Assembly: GCA_030159075.1 (NCBI GenBank)
Contig: BROG01000935.1
Coordinates: 147,871 to 211,870 of the forward strand
Source: Atrina japonica
Taxonomy: Eukaryota; Mollusca; Bivalvia; Pterioida; Pinnidae
Reading direction: 5' to 3'
DNA: 64,000 nucleotides
The position numbers were made by a program, and so were the translations under genes. The notes under the pieces are model-generated. The model did no database searches and was not told the origin of the DNA. It saw only the letters and a list, made by a program, of their open reading frames with translations. Shown piece by piece: positions 12,590-28,120 of this stretch (position 1 is the stretch's first letter; each line of letters begins with the position of its first letter).

Positions 12590-13797
12590 TATAATTTTAT
12601 ACCATTTATTTCAATAAACTATATCATAAATCAAACATACATGAATACAAGTACCAATTATAAGGTACATGTAGAAAAAATATAAAATATAAACTTTATC
12701 ATTTGAGCGTTACATCCAACGAAACTGACAAAGTTATCACAACGAGGCTTCAACAAGAACACCTTGCTTATATGATGTCTCTCAAAATAATGACCACTTA
12801 TAACCAATTTCTGCTACACGAACACGAAGCATTTAAACAATGTACTTCATGACGAACAAAAATGATTGGTCAATTACAAATCTACATACGTCCATATTAC
12901 CGGGACCCGTATATATCAAAATGTTTAAATGGAATTACTTCAGATTTCAACAGGGCTAACTTACAAATAACAAGGCCTTCTTTAGAGCAGAATTAAAGGA
13001 AAAAATAGAATTCCCCAAAAATTTGTGTCGAAGACAAATTTAGTCAATTCTTGACGATCTCAAGTGTACATAAAAAAAAAGTTGAAGCACTAACGCACAA
13101 TACAATGATTAAACTGAAGAGGAATGCAGCTTATTTTGTACCCCACTACATGTAAACAACTTGTAAAAATAAATTCAACATGGATCGATATCAATATTTG
13201 ACATACCGTTAAAATCCAATCACGTCAACATTCTGATACTAACAAGACTGCAGATACAACACTGTCAGTCACATTAAGATAACAACATTTTTATATCAAG
13301 CATTTAGTACAACAATTAAAATAATAAAAATAAAAAAATTTAGAACATGTCCACGATTCTGGCACTAGATCTACAAACATTCTGTTGTGAACCATTTCAC
13401 ATTTGACCAGAACGACATTGTCAAAGCTATCTGTGAGATCTGCACGATGAACATGTACATTCAACAATGAAATCGACAACTGGCCTTGGTCAAAAATCCC
13501 AAATTGCATGGTCCAACTGCTGGGAAGCAATGTTCCACAAGTCATACGAGGTACATCTGCACTTCAACTTTCAGTTTAAACGTCTACAATGCATCTGCAA
13601 TCGGTAAGCAGATGGTCTCTATCAAAGGCAGTCGTTTTGCATACAATCGCATACATCTCGCAATCTTAAGTACCTCTCATACAAGTGAAATGGACGCGCA
13701 AGTCCACTATCTGGTGAGGCAAATATTAACTTGCACACAAAGGGGTCACCAGCGGCTCAAATGTCCTCCAAAAATTGACAGACGTGACAAGACACGT
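12590..13797 (-). other. Probable 3'UTR of the KLF gene
   Basis: Non-coding sequence directly downstream of the KLF stop codon. The first clear minus-strand AATAAA polyadenylation signal is at 12610-12605, which places the transcript end near 12580-12595. Open frames on either strand inside this stretch lack protein-like features. Confidence 0.5.
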
Positions 13798-17378
<3,581 letters not shown>

Positions 17379-17534
17379 CGAAGTTAAAACGTTTTTTAAA
17401 TCCTTCCCTTTCAATCAGTAATTTCCCGTTAGATAAACTAAATGAACACTGTGAATATGTATGAATATATATGTTGTAATCGTGTAAAGATCCTTTGAAA
17501 GGACTGCGTGCTCGCACGACTTCGATTTAGAATT

Positions 17535-17632
17535 ATGAATGAACAGATGAGCGAATCTTGTTAAATACGTTCGTACATTAATCTAGCCAATAAACACCGA
17601 GGTTACAATTGAGTCAGTCATGATGGGCGGAG
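17535..17632 (-). promoter_or_regulatory. Putative KLF promoter
   Basis: Reading the minus strand toward the gene there is a GC box (CCGCCC, 17630-17625), an AP-1-type TGACTCA (17616-17610), an inverted CCAAT (ATTGG, 17591-17587) and a TATA-like TATTTAA (17567-17561), about 185 bp upstream of the ATG. Order and spacing fit a core promoter, but each motif is short and could occur by chance. Confidence 0.4.
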
Positions 17633-17639
17633 TCGACCT

Positions 17640-18117
17640 TCAGAGTTGTTTGCTTGTTTGTCAAGAGTTTGGCTAGCTTCCAAAGAAGCAGATGCGTTTT
17701 CTGTAAACGACTGCGCACTATATATTGTAAAAAATAATAATTTTGAAACAATTCCAGTAAACACATATATTATCAAAAGAAACGGAATATTACAATTTCA
17801 TTTTCAGGTATTTTACAACAAGAATAAAGATTTTAATGTTATGTTCGGACAAATGGATTTGCGTCAATGACAGTGACGTAAAAAACAGGTCAAGTATCAG
17901 AAAATAGTTCTGGCCTAGGCTATAGTCTGTATTAAAATTGAATTTTACGATGTTAAAAAACAAGATAAATTCCAACGTCATGCATTACTGGAGTATTACC
18001 ATATGTAAAGTAAACAATATTTTTTTTATTATTATTCTTATGTTGTATGGATATGTTCAATGTGCACAAATCATCTGGTTGGAACACACACACACACACC
18101 AGTATGTATATATATAT
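17640..18117. other. Intergenic upstream of KLF, no gene seen
   Basis: AT-rich. Short frames only, none convincing. Confidence 0.5.
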
Positions 18118-18456
18118 AGATTGATATACAATAAAAAAGAAATATATACAGCATCATGTAGGCCTACAAATATTCTTAAATTCCTATATATTTTGTGAAA
18201 ATTGCTTGAGAAACCCAGGTTTGACACTTTTTTCACTTGCAATTGATTAACCCAACCTTACTATTTGTATATGAATACGACGACGCTGGACCTGACCTTA
18301 TTTTCACCAAAAAAAAAAATAAAAATCTCGAAATATAAGATTTTTATACATGTGTATAGCTCTTATTTGTTATTGTACATCAAGTACAAGCAGTAATTGT
18401 AGAAACAATCGAAATATATATTTTTGGTAATCACAGTTAATTCCCCTTTAATATAT
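18118..18456. mobile_element. MITE-like element, family TTAAAGGGG, copy 1 (truncated)
   Basis: Shares AGATTGATATACAATAA, ATTGCTTGAGAAACCCAG, TGGACCTGACCTTATTTTC, TACATCAAGTACAAG and the end TAATTCCCCTTTAATA with the copies at 19635-20036 and 39123-39513. The left terminal inverted repeat is missing here. Confidence 0.75.
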
Positions 18457-18610
18457 CTATTTTAACACGGAGTTGTTTTTTTTTATACTTTAACCAATTA
18501 TATTATATTCAAATGCCTTATTATCTTATATTCATAAACTTGTAGATCATTTTTACCATTAAAATTTTATATTTTTACATGCAAAATTTGAAATCCAGAC
18601 CTTTTCAGTC

Positions 18611-18611
<1 letters not shown>

Positions 18612-18695
<84 letters not shown>
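18612..18695. repeat. (TA)42 microsatellite
   Basis: Uninterrupted TA tract of about 84 bases. Confidence 0.97.
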
Positions 18696-18698
<3 letters not shown>

Positions 18699-18699
18699 T

Positions 18700-19400
18700 G
18701 CTGCTCGGTAAGATTTTATTATTGTGACATATTTCGTGGGCAGATCAATGAAATGATGACAGTATAGGTATTTAGCTTTTAGTTCTAATCTGCTCGCTTT
18801 CCAGTGTCCCGATTTCTAGCTATGCAGTGTGATCCTAATAACAGTCCTACATAAATATGTTATCACCAAAATGATCGGATTGTTCAATTCCTACCTTTAG
18901 GCTTTTTATAACATACAATATTTGTTTCGTTCCCTGTCTGTGTTTATTTTCACATTTCCTGATTAATTAATGTAAGTTATATATCAACTTCTCTACCTAT
19001 CAGTTTCTGATAAAATTTCTGCAACTTCAATACCTACTTAGATAAGGTTACCGTGTAATTCTATCATATATGTACATAAGTAATTTAAAGTTGGTATCGC
19101 AGTGTAATATAGATAAAAATATTACTAATCGTATCTTAACAAGGCAACTGTTCGAATGACTTAGCAACAAGGGGAATGTTTTGTACATTTTAATCTTTCT
19201 TTATCCACTTGTAAAGCTAATAATTATGGCAACATGGTATAAACAAGCAATGTTGACACGCCAGAAATTCTGGATTTTTTAATGTAAAATTGAATAAAGA
19301 AATGATGAATTTTTTTCTGACGTCAATTGAATATAACGTAATGCAAACTGTTTATATTTTAACAGTATTTCTGCACGTGCCACGAATTTTCATGTCCTCA
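18700..19400. other. Intergenic, no gene seen
   Basis: AT-rich; nothing recognised. Confidence 0.5.
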
Positions 19401-19405
19401 CCTTT

Positions 19406-19407
<2 letters not shown>

Positions 19408-19489
<82 letters not shown>
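19408..19489. repeat. (TA)41 microsatellite
   Basis: Uninterrupted TA tract. Confidence 0.97.
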
Positions 19490-19493
<4 letters not shown>

Positions 19494-19634
19494 AAAGAGA
19501 ACATAATAATTGTTCCGTATTTTTTTTTTGTAAAACCGCTTGTAAACATAATAGATCTATCACGAGCTTGACATGACTTGGAATCGATATGGACCTACAA
19601 CGCTACCAAAAACCACGAGACAGGGCATCTGGTA

Positions 19635-19962
19635 TTTAAATGGACATTAGCTGTTTTTTTTTTTTTTTTAAATTTCACCCTTTTCATTATTTAGACTGAT
19701 AAACATGTATAATAACAAAAAAAAAAAAAAAAAAAAAAAAGAGATGTATACAGGCATAACAATTCTTATTTTGTGAAAATTACTCAAGAATCCCGGTTTT
19801 GGCAATTTTTCATTTGCAATAATTGTTTAACTCAATCTTACTATTTGTATATGAATACCACACTGGATCTGACCTTATTTTCACAAAATATATATAGGAA
19901 TATAAGATTTTTTATTTTTTATTCTCTTTGTTAATGTACATCAAGTACAAGTAGTAAAAGTA

Positions 19963-19995
<33 letters not shown>

Positions 19996-20036
19996 GAAAT
20001 ATTTTCTTTTGGTAAACACAGCTTATGCCCCTTTAA
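19635..20036. mobile_element. MITE-like element, family TTAAAGGGG, copy 2
   Basis: The left end TTTAAATGGACATTAGCTG mirrors the right end CAGCTTATGCCCCTTTAAA. The interior aligns with copy 1 and is expanded by poly-T and poly-A runs (19652-19669, 19718-19740, 19963-19993). Confidence 0.8.
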
Positions 20037-20510
20037 AGCTGTCAAAATGGATTTTTCGTTTGTATTTAAAGTCTCAAATATTCGACGTTTTATACAATTA
20101 AAATCACGGTTATACAAAAAACCCCGGGTTGAAAAAAAAATTATGACGTCGTATTTGTGAAAAGAAACCAAATGTAAAAAATCGGCGAGTACACATTTGT
20201 ATTCTTACAGGGATGACAGGAATGTCAATCGTCGGCGTATTTCATTTATTCTAGGTGATACATGCAAGATATGTTATTTTTTTTCTACGACAATATATGT
20301 TTATAGCTCTTTTAAACCAGTTTCGGTCTAATCGCAGATATATTTTTTTTATCAAGATGACAGCCTGTATGTCTTTAAGACTGTAAACATTCAATGTCGT
20401 GGAATATTCTTAATGGATATAAAATAAATCCAAACCCACACAGCAAAGTGAACTGTCGACGACGGCATTTTGATTTCTTTCCTTTTTTTTTATTCTTTTT
20501 TGGTCAAATC

Positions 20511-20846
20511 AGCCTTAAACCCAATGTCGTTAAACCACAGTCCAAAATCGATGTTCTCTTTCCTACCCGTGGTTTTATGATGGGTATTTGTAAGGAGTAG
20601 GTGATGTCTAATTTATCCAATCACAGTAGTTGTGATCGGCAACGGAAGTTATCGCATAGATTGTTGAGCTACTAAAATTCTGAAATTGTTTAAAAACCTC
20701 GATCTGACTGGTTGACGAATGCGAGCACCGTTTACTCGGATTAGCTGAGGCTTCATGGATAATAGAAATTCGGTCGCATGAGACCAAGGGTATGAAAAAC
20801 ATTAGGGATTCCGGACTGTGGTTTTACGACGATGCCTTAAACCATT
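20511..20846. mobile_element. MITE-like element with about 65-bp inverted ends
   Basis: The left arm contains CCTTAAACCC, GTTAAACCACAGTCC and TACCCGTGGT. The right arm carries the complement in reverse order (ACCAAGGGTA, GGACTGTGGTTTTACGACG, GCCTTAAACC). Length about 336 bp, non-coding. Confidence 0.75.
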
Positions 20847-20942
20847 TTATATAAATAAAATACATCTCTGAACACAATATCACCTACATCTATAACGAAC
20901 TAGCCTGGTTCCGAGGAATAATATCAATCAATCTAATTAAAA

Positions 20943-21345
20943 ACCGATCTCTAATCGCTCCCGATTTCTGATATGTCGCGTATAGGATCTAACGCAATCC
21001 GCTATGGGGTCACGTGTTGATGACCTCGTAGGTGTGTCATTTTTTACCAACAAAAAAAACGACTCAGAGAATATTGTAAGCGACCAAATGGCAAAGCGAA
21101 GTAAACAATTTTAACATTATAAACAACGTTGAACACAAAATCTGGAAGTACAGAATTATTTTCATAACCTTGGATAGGATCGAGTCATCAAAGATATTAC
21201 GATGAAATTTTGCGGACTGACTGTTTCCTTTTTATAAAATAAATTACTTCTCTTTTCTATTCAATTTTGTAAGTCGCAGTTTCATTGGTCGAACATTACA
21301 GAGCTACGAGACATATCAGAAAACGGGAGCGGTGAGAGATCGAGA
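20943..21345. mobile_element. MITE-like element with about 37-bp inverted ends
   Basis: The left end CGATCTCTAATCGCTCCCG plus TTTCTGATATGTC mirrors the right end GACATATCAGAAAACGGGAG plus CGGTGAGAGATCG. Length about 400 bp, non-coding. A partial relative lies at about 49015-49110 (CATCGCTCCCGTTTTCTGAT and GATGAGGTCA). Confidence 0.75.
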
Positions 21346-21382
21346 TTGAATATCAGTTGACTTACTGCTCTATAGAGATAAT

Positions 21383-21549
21383 CATAGGCGCTGGAAGCAA
21401 ATTGAAAGTGGGGCTAAACCAACTTAAAACACACACACGCCAGAAACGTCTGGGGGCTAAGCCCCAATTTTCAACACCTATGTCTATCGTTGCAAAAAAA
21501 GGGGGGGGGGCTAAGCCCCCCTCCACGTCCCCCGGTTCCGACGCCTATG
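21383..21549. mobile_element. MITE-like element, family CATAGGCG, copy 2
   Basis: Same ends (CATAGGCG / CGCCTATG) and same internal GGGGCTAAGCCCC palindromes as the element at 6469-6636. It is flanked on both sides by ATAAT, a likely 5-bp target duplication. Confidence 0.88.
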
Positions 21550-22511
21550 ATAATAACGTGATGAACTCCAATGCAAATATTGAATATTTCACAAAGTGTT
21601 TTTAAAAAATATTTATCACATCAACGAAGAGATTTAACTACAAATGTTGAATATTAGCAATGATAATCATACTTAATTCTGTCATACATTTTAAAACAAG
21701 TTTGCCCCTTCCGCCCCTTTATTCCCCGTAACATATTCCATTCCTCTTCCCTACTAACTCTAAGCTACTTTCACAATGTATGAAATTGTAGATTTAAAAT
21801 CATATATCAATATCTTGTGAATATGTAATATGTTTATTGGAGAGGACAATTAATAACTTGTAAAAACTGGCCGTTCAATCCGTTTGTTGATTTTTTTTCC
21901 AACAAGAAAACATGTTTAAACTATACCCTGAACATAGTTTTTCGGACATGGAATAATTAATCGGAATTGAAATACAGTAAATGTACTTCTCTGACGTTTT
22001 CATAAACTTTTTTTTATCATTATGTTCCCACTTTTTGGTAAAACGCCTGGTAAATCAAAAAGTCAGAGAACATGATAATGATATGCAAGTGACATCTAGG
22101 TTCATTCACTCGGAGAACATTTACCGCACATGCTCAAAGGAACAATGTTGGAAAACGCGGTCAAACATGATTATTTTCGTCATGTATGATAAGTTTATGT
22201 ATGATTTCCGGCGTAACGTTGAAAATGGACCCCGTTGAAAATGGAAGCAGGATCAGTTTTCCACGTTGAATAAGGAACCGGAATGGCGTTGGAAATGGAT
22301 CGTGTCGTTGAAAAATGACAGCCAGTGCTGGGGTCAATTCTCAAGGGATGGTCGGTTGAAAATTGACCGTTGCAAAAAGGCCGTTTAACACAAATTTGAC
22401 CGATCTACTCCTTTTGACCTAAAATTCATGCCACAAACTCGTTTCTTTTATCTCGACCCTACCATAGTTTGTCCACACTAATCAATAATACCGTGATAAA
22501 TAAACAAATAG
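21550..22511. other. Intergenic; GTTGAAAATG-rich patch
   Basis: No gene seen. At about 22215-22380 the words GTTGAAAATGG and GTTGGAAATGG recur four to five times, a degenerate short repeat. Confidence 0.5.
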
Positions 22512-22763
22512 ATGATGAAAGAAATGAATAATAAATTTAAGAAATATTACACTTCTGAAAGGTTAGACCCTGACAACTCCAAGGATTTGTGCTCTAATCC
22601 AATTAACTTGTCTAGACACAAAGAACAAGAGAATATAAATAGGCCTAAATATGATTTTGGGTTGTATATGTCAATAGTTTTCACGATATTTGTACTCTTT
22701 AGATCTGGAAGGGAGGGACCCAGAAGGACTCTAAGGGATCTCTACACAACACTAATATGCAAG
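22512..22763 (+). CDS. Possible exon of unknown gene (low confidence)
   Basis: An open frame starting at ATG 22512 runs through a hydrophobic stretch (FGLYMSIVFTIFVLF) and SGREGPRRTLRDLYTT. A good splice donor (AAG then GTGGGTAAAA) follows 22763. A plausible acceptor (TACTCTTTAG) at about 22701 allows a shorter internal exon coding SGREGPRRTLRDLYTTLICK. I do not recognise the protein, and it may be chance. Confidence 0.22.
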
Positions 22764-24292
22764 GTGGGTAAAATCAAACATGAAGCGTCAGCTTCAGTTT
22801 GTTGTGCTGGTAAAGTCAGTTATAAAATAACGATATAAAATGCCAGTAGCGAGAAACAACAATTATCTGATTTATAAAGTACTCGCCTATCGACGGATAT
22901 TAATCATTCTCTTATTTGTTCGAACTTCGTGTTTGTTCTACTACGATCGAACCGAGTCACAGAGTACAAAACAGCGTAAACAGGTAAATAGAATTAACCA
23001 ACAAATACTTCCGGTATGCTAAATGAAGCGGAACGGAAGTAAAGATATATTTCGCAAAATTGTTTACCTTTGAACGAGTTGGCATTGGATATGTGCGTAT
23101 TAAACAGACTAACAATGCTTAATAGAACTGCCTTTACTAATTGGATTTTGGCATGTTTTGCACCAGTTGTTTATTTCAAGAAGTTACACAAAAAGGTTTT
23201 GTGACCAAAATAACCAAATCTGCTATAAAAATATTGAACTTGTCAATATAAGTCGCGGTAAATAGATAGCTAATCAGGCGTTATATTTTTATCGGTTAAT
23301 GAACCATGCGACTTAGTCATACAGTACAACTGGGTACATAGAGTCGCAACACACACAGACACACACACACGCGCGCACGCACGCGAATTGATTTTGAATC
23401 TGAGTAGTGTATTACGCCATACAACAAATTTTCAGTTATATGGTAGAGGATTTACTGAATTTTGAATAGTGTTTTACGCTACACTCAACAATTTTTTAGT
23501 TAAATGGTGGAGAAGAGAACCCAGTAAAACACATGTAGAAACGACGAAACACAACACACAGAGAGAGCTAACACAACAACACCAAAGTTTAAGAAATGCC
23601 CATGAAAAAACCCTCCAAAACCAGAAGATTGTTGTATACAGGTTTGCAATGCAAACATATACGTTGCTTGAAATGGTTTTTGTTTAGTGTCAACATTACA
23701 AAAACTGTTAGCAGACCCCCCCCCCCCCAATAATGAATATTTTGCAATACGTGGCGGTTCACTTGTAATTCCGTCGTTTACCAAAGGTAGGGAAAAAACA
23801 AAACAATTGCCAACAAATATTAAGGATGTCGAAAAAGCCAAGAACATTATTGCGTTTAAGGATGAAGGTGAAAAGAGTTATTGACCGTTTAAAAGCCAAA
23901 TACCAAACCCTAAAAGGACAGTCTGGATTATCATTTTCCTCACAAAACGTGATAATAATGATGACTGTGCATCTATTGATTAAAATGTTGTTGTATGTAG
24001 TACGCTTACAAGTTGAATGGACGCGATTGTTGATGTTGATGAACAATTCAAATTTTGATAAATCGGGTCTATCCACATGACAACTGAAAAAAATACTGAA
24101 TGTTTGATAAAAATCGAGCTCCAATGACTGTCTTTTTTGACAGAAACGATCGCCTTGAGCATTTATTTTGGTCTATTTTGTGAAATTATAAGTGTAGCAT
24201 TAATATTGTTAATAACATTGAACCTGTTTTGCCTAAAAACATACACTGCAAACGAGTAATGATAGCTCATTGTCATTACTCATTGCAAATAT
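22764..24292. other. Intergenic with family-B SINE fragments
   Basis: Two fragments at about 23405-23460 and 23462-23520 match the TTTTACGC...CAACAATTTT...TATGGTGG end of the family-B SINE. A CA/CG tract lies at 23350-23385. A frame from 23687 to 23884 has ordinary amino-acid composition but no recognised domain. Confidence 0.45.
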
Positions 24293-24490
24293 TTGTTTGT
24301 TTGTTTATTGTTGTTTAAAGTCCCACTCAAGAATCTCTCACTCATATGGAGACGTCACCAAATGCCGGTGAAGGGCTTCAAATTTTGGCCTATGCTCGGC
24401 ACTTACGGCCATTGAGCAGTGAGAGTTCTTTAACGTACCGACACCTAATGTGACACGGGACCTCGGTTTTTACTGTCTCATCCGAAGTAC
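24293..24490 (-). mobile_element. SINE family A, head-truncated
   Basis: The tail TTGTTTGTTTATTGTTGTTTAA is at the low-coordinate end, followed by the diagnostic body segments (ACTCATATGGAGACGTCACC, GCTCGGCACTTACGGCC, TGACACGGGACCTCGG). The tRNA head is absent. Confidence 0.88.
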
Positions 24491-24719
24491 AGTTGAAAAT
24501 ATTTATGATACCCACTGTACAAGTCTTGCATGTTTGAATTTCTTTAGAATGATGATGATGTCCTTAGTCAGCCAAAATTTTATTAGTGACTTTGTGATGG
24601 AGTTAAGGGCTAAATGATAACAGAAAATTATCCACTAAATGGTGACCATGTACAGGGACCACCTTTCGCCAATGATATCTTAAACTTTGATGACATTTTT
24701 ACCGAGCTTTACCTTTTCA

Positions 24720-24960
24720 TCGAACTCGAGGTTTCCATGTAGCATTTGCGATGGTTGTGGCATGCTGGCAGAGGACGCCGACTCCTTCCGGACACCTGGT
24801 CCCATCCCGTTTGTGATTCGCAATTGTTCTGCATGTTGAGACCATTTCTATATATCTTGTTGTAATAAGATTGGAGTTTCGAATATCCGTTGGTACTTCT
24901 TCATATTTACTTGTAAAATCATATTGAAATTCATATTTTACTTTCAAAACAATATATATA
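24720..24960 (+). repeat. Dispersed repeat (ACACCTGGTCCCATCC), copy 1
   Basis: Matches 25385-25640 in CTTCCGGACACCTGGTCCC, CGCAATTGTTCTGCAT and TTGGAGTTTCGAATATCC. An inverted partial copy is at about 29018-29100. It resembles, at lower similarity, the retroelement tail at 28766 and 53244. Confidence 0.7.
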
Positions 24961-25224
24961 TTTATAAATGTACATTACCTATATATTTATCATATTAAAC
25001 TAAAAATAAATATTGTGTTAAACATACAACACTTCAAGTACTATTAATAGCTATCGTAGTCTCAAAATAGAGGGTAATTTTGTGATAATTTTGACATTTT
25101 TGTTCCCATTCAGGCTAAGTACAAGTACAAATGGCAATGAATAAATCTTGCAGATATGTATATACACTGGTGATGCATAAAGTTCTATAATAAATAAGGC
25201 AAAATGATTGTTCTGTGTAAATAC

Positions 25225-25310
25225 TATAAACATAATACCAAAGTTATAACGCTCAAGACGATATCGTTTCTGTCAATCAGACTTCATCAGTTGAGCTCCA
25301 ATTTGAAAGT
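25225..25310. repeat. Short dispersed repeat (CATAATACCAAAGTT)
   Basis: CATAATACCAAAGTT followed by TCGTTTCTGTCAATCAGAC. Related copies are at 25820-25925 and 30575-30665. This may be the end of a larger mobile element. Confidence 0.55.
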
Positions 25311-25384
25311 TATGTGTATTTTCTAATGAGAAAGTGGTATTATACAAGGCCAAACAATGTCTCTAAAAGTACATTCACGACGGG

Positions 25385-25640
25385 TGTGACATTCTAGCAG
25401 GTGAAGCCCATTCCTTCTGGACACCTGATCCCATCCCATTTGGGACTCGCAATTGTTCTTCATTTTGAGACTATTTGTATATCTAATTTATCGTATTATA
25501 ATGGACTTGGAGTTTCGATTATCCATCGGTACTTACTCATTTTTACTTGACCACGAGACATTATACACCTTTAATATGACAGATTCACTTCTGTCTGTAT
25601 TAATCATTGTTCACAATGTTGTAATTTCCAGACATTAAAT
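25385..25640 (+). repeat. Dispersed repeat (ACACCTGGTCCCATCC), copy 2
   Basis: Second copy of the 24720-24960 repeat: CTTCTGGACACCTGATCCC, CGCAATTGTTCTTCAT and TTGGAGTTTCGATTATCC. Confidence 0.7.
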
Positions 25641-26759
25641 AAACAACCATGAATGCAAATTATAGAAGAAATGAAATGCATCAGGTCAAAATAAAAGGAA
25701 TTATTTTAGGTAACACGACTAACCGACCTAAAAAAGCACCAAAATATTTTCAGTCAGTTTTTGTCCACTTCCTTAGTTTGCAACATTTGGAATTGTTCAA
25801 TTTACACAATACAATGTATTATTAATATCATAAACATAATACCAAAGTTACAGTTTGGCTAAAAGGGCCGAAAGAAATGCCCAACACAACCATTTCATCC
25901 AAAACACATCATCATCAGTTAATTCTACAACATGTTCATTGGACAAAGGGATTAGACAACTGAAGGATATCCAGCATCTGCAATTATTCTCATTTTTATG
26001 GACAGACACCACCAAATATTTTCCCATAGGCCTCAATGCTAATTTACAAAACTTCAGGTCACTGTCACTCCCAGGTTTATTAAATCTGGGTCAAATAAGT
26101 ACCCTGTGCTGAAAGATCAATATTTTTGATAACAAAATATGCAATCAAAAGTATAGGTTGCCGTTGCATTTCTACTTCAAATTTTCACTTGTTTACAACT
26201 CGTAGTATTCCGCACCAAAGGAAAATATCTATTCTCATATGACCCCTCCCTTTCAATTTTCATCCGTCAACCCTATAATTTCCAAAGTACTACCAATATT
26301 CATGTATCTTTTTTATCACCTTAATTTCACTTATTAATGGCAAAACTAATTTTTTCATTTAATGACCAATCAGATCTCTGGGCTCATTTTACCCTCCGCA
26401 CAACTTTGGGTGTCCAAAATGTCTGCGCCCATGTTGTAAACAAAGCAGGTGTTTTTCCTTATAGCAGAAATTTTAGCTATTAGAATTAGAAAATGTAAAG
26501 ATATCAATGGTTTTACAAAGGAAAATATGAACAAAGAAATTAAAATAATTCAAAATACAGATGATGCTACCTACCATGGTTGATATACAATATGTAAAAT
26601 GTGCTGCTAAAGTTATTCAGAAATTTGGTACAGTTTCAGGTATGTCTTTGAATTTAAAGAAAACAGAATGTTTATTAATGGTTCATTAAAGAGTACATGT
26701 GACAATATTGCTGGTATAAAGAGTTGTTCATGTACAAAATGTTTAGGTATATACACTGG

Positions 26760-26934
26760 TTTGTTTGTTTGTTTATTGTTGTTTAACGTCCCACTCAAGA
26801 ATATTTCACTCATATGGAGATGTCACCAAATGCCGGTGAATGGCTTCAAATTTTGGCCTATGCTCGGCACTTACGGCCATTGAGCAGTGAGGGTTCTTTA
26901 ACGTGCCAACACCTACAGTGACACGGGACCTCTG
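26760..26934 (-). mobile_element. SINE family A inserted in LINE
   Basis: The tail at the low-coordinate end lies directly after the LINE codons for KCLGIYTG, and LINE coding resumes after about 26935. Body segments match the family; the tRNA head is absent. Confidence 0.88.
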
Positions 26935-27352
26935 GTCATGGTACAAATGAACTGGTATGATAGAATTAAAGAATTAGAAAAAATGTTGCATGTATGGATG
27001 AAAAGAAAATTGACTAATTTTGGTAAAACACGTATTGTTAACACGTTAGCTTTGTTTAATTATATTACTGGTATTCTGCTTCTATTGTGAAGTATCCTCC
27101 ACATGATGTCATAAAAAATTAATACTGCTATATATGGTTATATTTGGCAAACAAGAGATCGTATTAAAAGTAATACATTAACTGGTAAAATTGATCGGGG
27201 TAGAATAGGTATTTCTGATGTTGAAACAAAATTTAAAGCTCTTAAAGTAACATGGATAGGTAGAATCATGTTACGAAAGAGTTCTATCAATTCATCTGTT
27301 ACATAGAGATTACACAACGAGTGTTAGTTGAGTATCATGTCAATCTAACTTG

Positions 27353-27417
27353 GGTTAGTTAATTTTCAAATTTTGTAAAGAATGTATCTCTTTTCAAATT
27401 TTGAAAATTAACTAACG
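27353..27417. repeat. Inverted repeat (hairpin), about 24-bp arms
   Basis: GTTAGTTAATTTTCAAATTT and its near-complement AAATTTTGAAAATTAACTAAC surround an ~18-base loop. It lies in the ~500-bp segment that interrupts the LINE. Confidence 0.7.
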
Positions 27418-27939
27418 AGTTGTTGAGTCTGTTTTTTTACCATAACTGAAAACATTGGTAGTATGGATTATTAGCCTACATCATGTTTTGGACTTTCTTG
27501 ACAACGTCAAACTTGCACCTTGCTCCAATCTCCAGATTACATCAATATGTCAAAGTGAGGAGGAAACCTGACATTGTTAGAAACTTCAATAACGGACCCG
27601 TTTCCATCCAATTACTTTATCGCCAACTTTGTCCGCCGACAACTGGTCTGATGCAACTTCATATACAAACATTTTCATTACAGTTGTAGTGCGGGCTCGG
27701 TTAATGAGATTTATTCAGCACTGTTGGTTATTAGTGTATGTTTAAGTAACTGCAGCGTCGTTTATACAACCGCTTAAGAGTGGGATAACAACAGAATTTG
27801 TTTATGATTTTTTTTATACAACAGAGCTTGGATTGTGATTTTATTTTAAATATAAATGTTACACATTTTTCCGAGGTAAGTAATTGAAGACAAGGTATTC
27901 CAAATTTTTACATTGAAGTATTATCTGGATTTAGTGATT

Positions 27940-28120
27940 GTTGTTGTATGTTGTATTGTTGTTTAACGTCCCATTCAAAAATCTTTCACTCATATAGAGA
28001 CGTCACCAAATGCTGGTGAAGGGCTTCAAAATTTGGCCTATGCTCGGCACTTCCGGCCATTGAGCAGTGAGAGTTCTTTAACGTGGCGACACCTAATGTG
28101 ACACAGGGCCTCGGTTTTTA
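27940..28120 (-). mobile_element. SINE family A inserted in LINE, second
   Basis: Tail (TTGTTGTTTAACGTCCC) and body segments as in the other copies, head absent. LINE-like coding flanks both sides. Confidence 0.87.

Noticed and set aside
23500..24124. Overlapping frames of 84-121 residues on both strands
   Set aside because: No recognisable domain, overlapping on both strands, and partly in repeat fragments and C runs.
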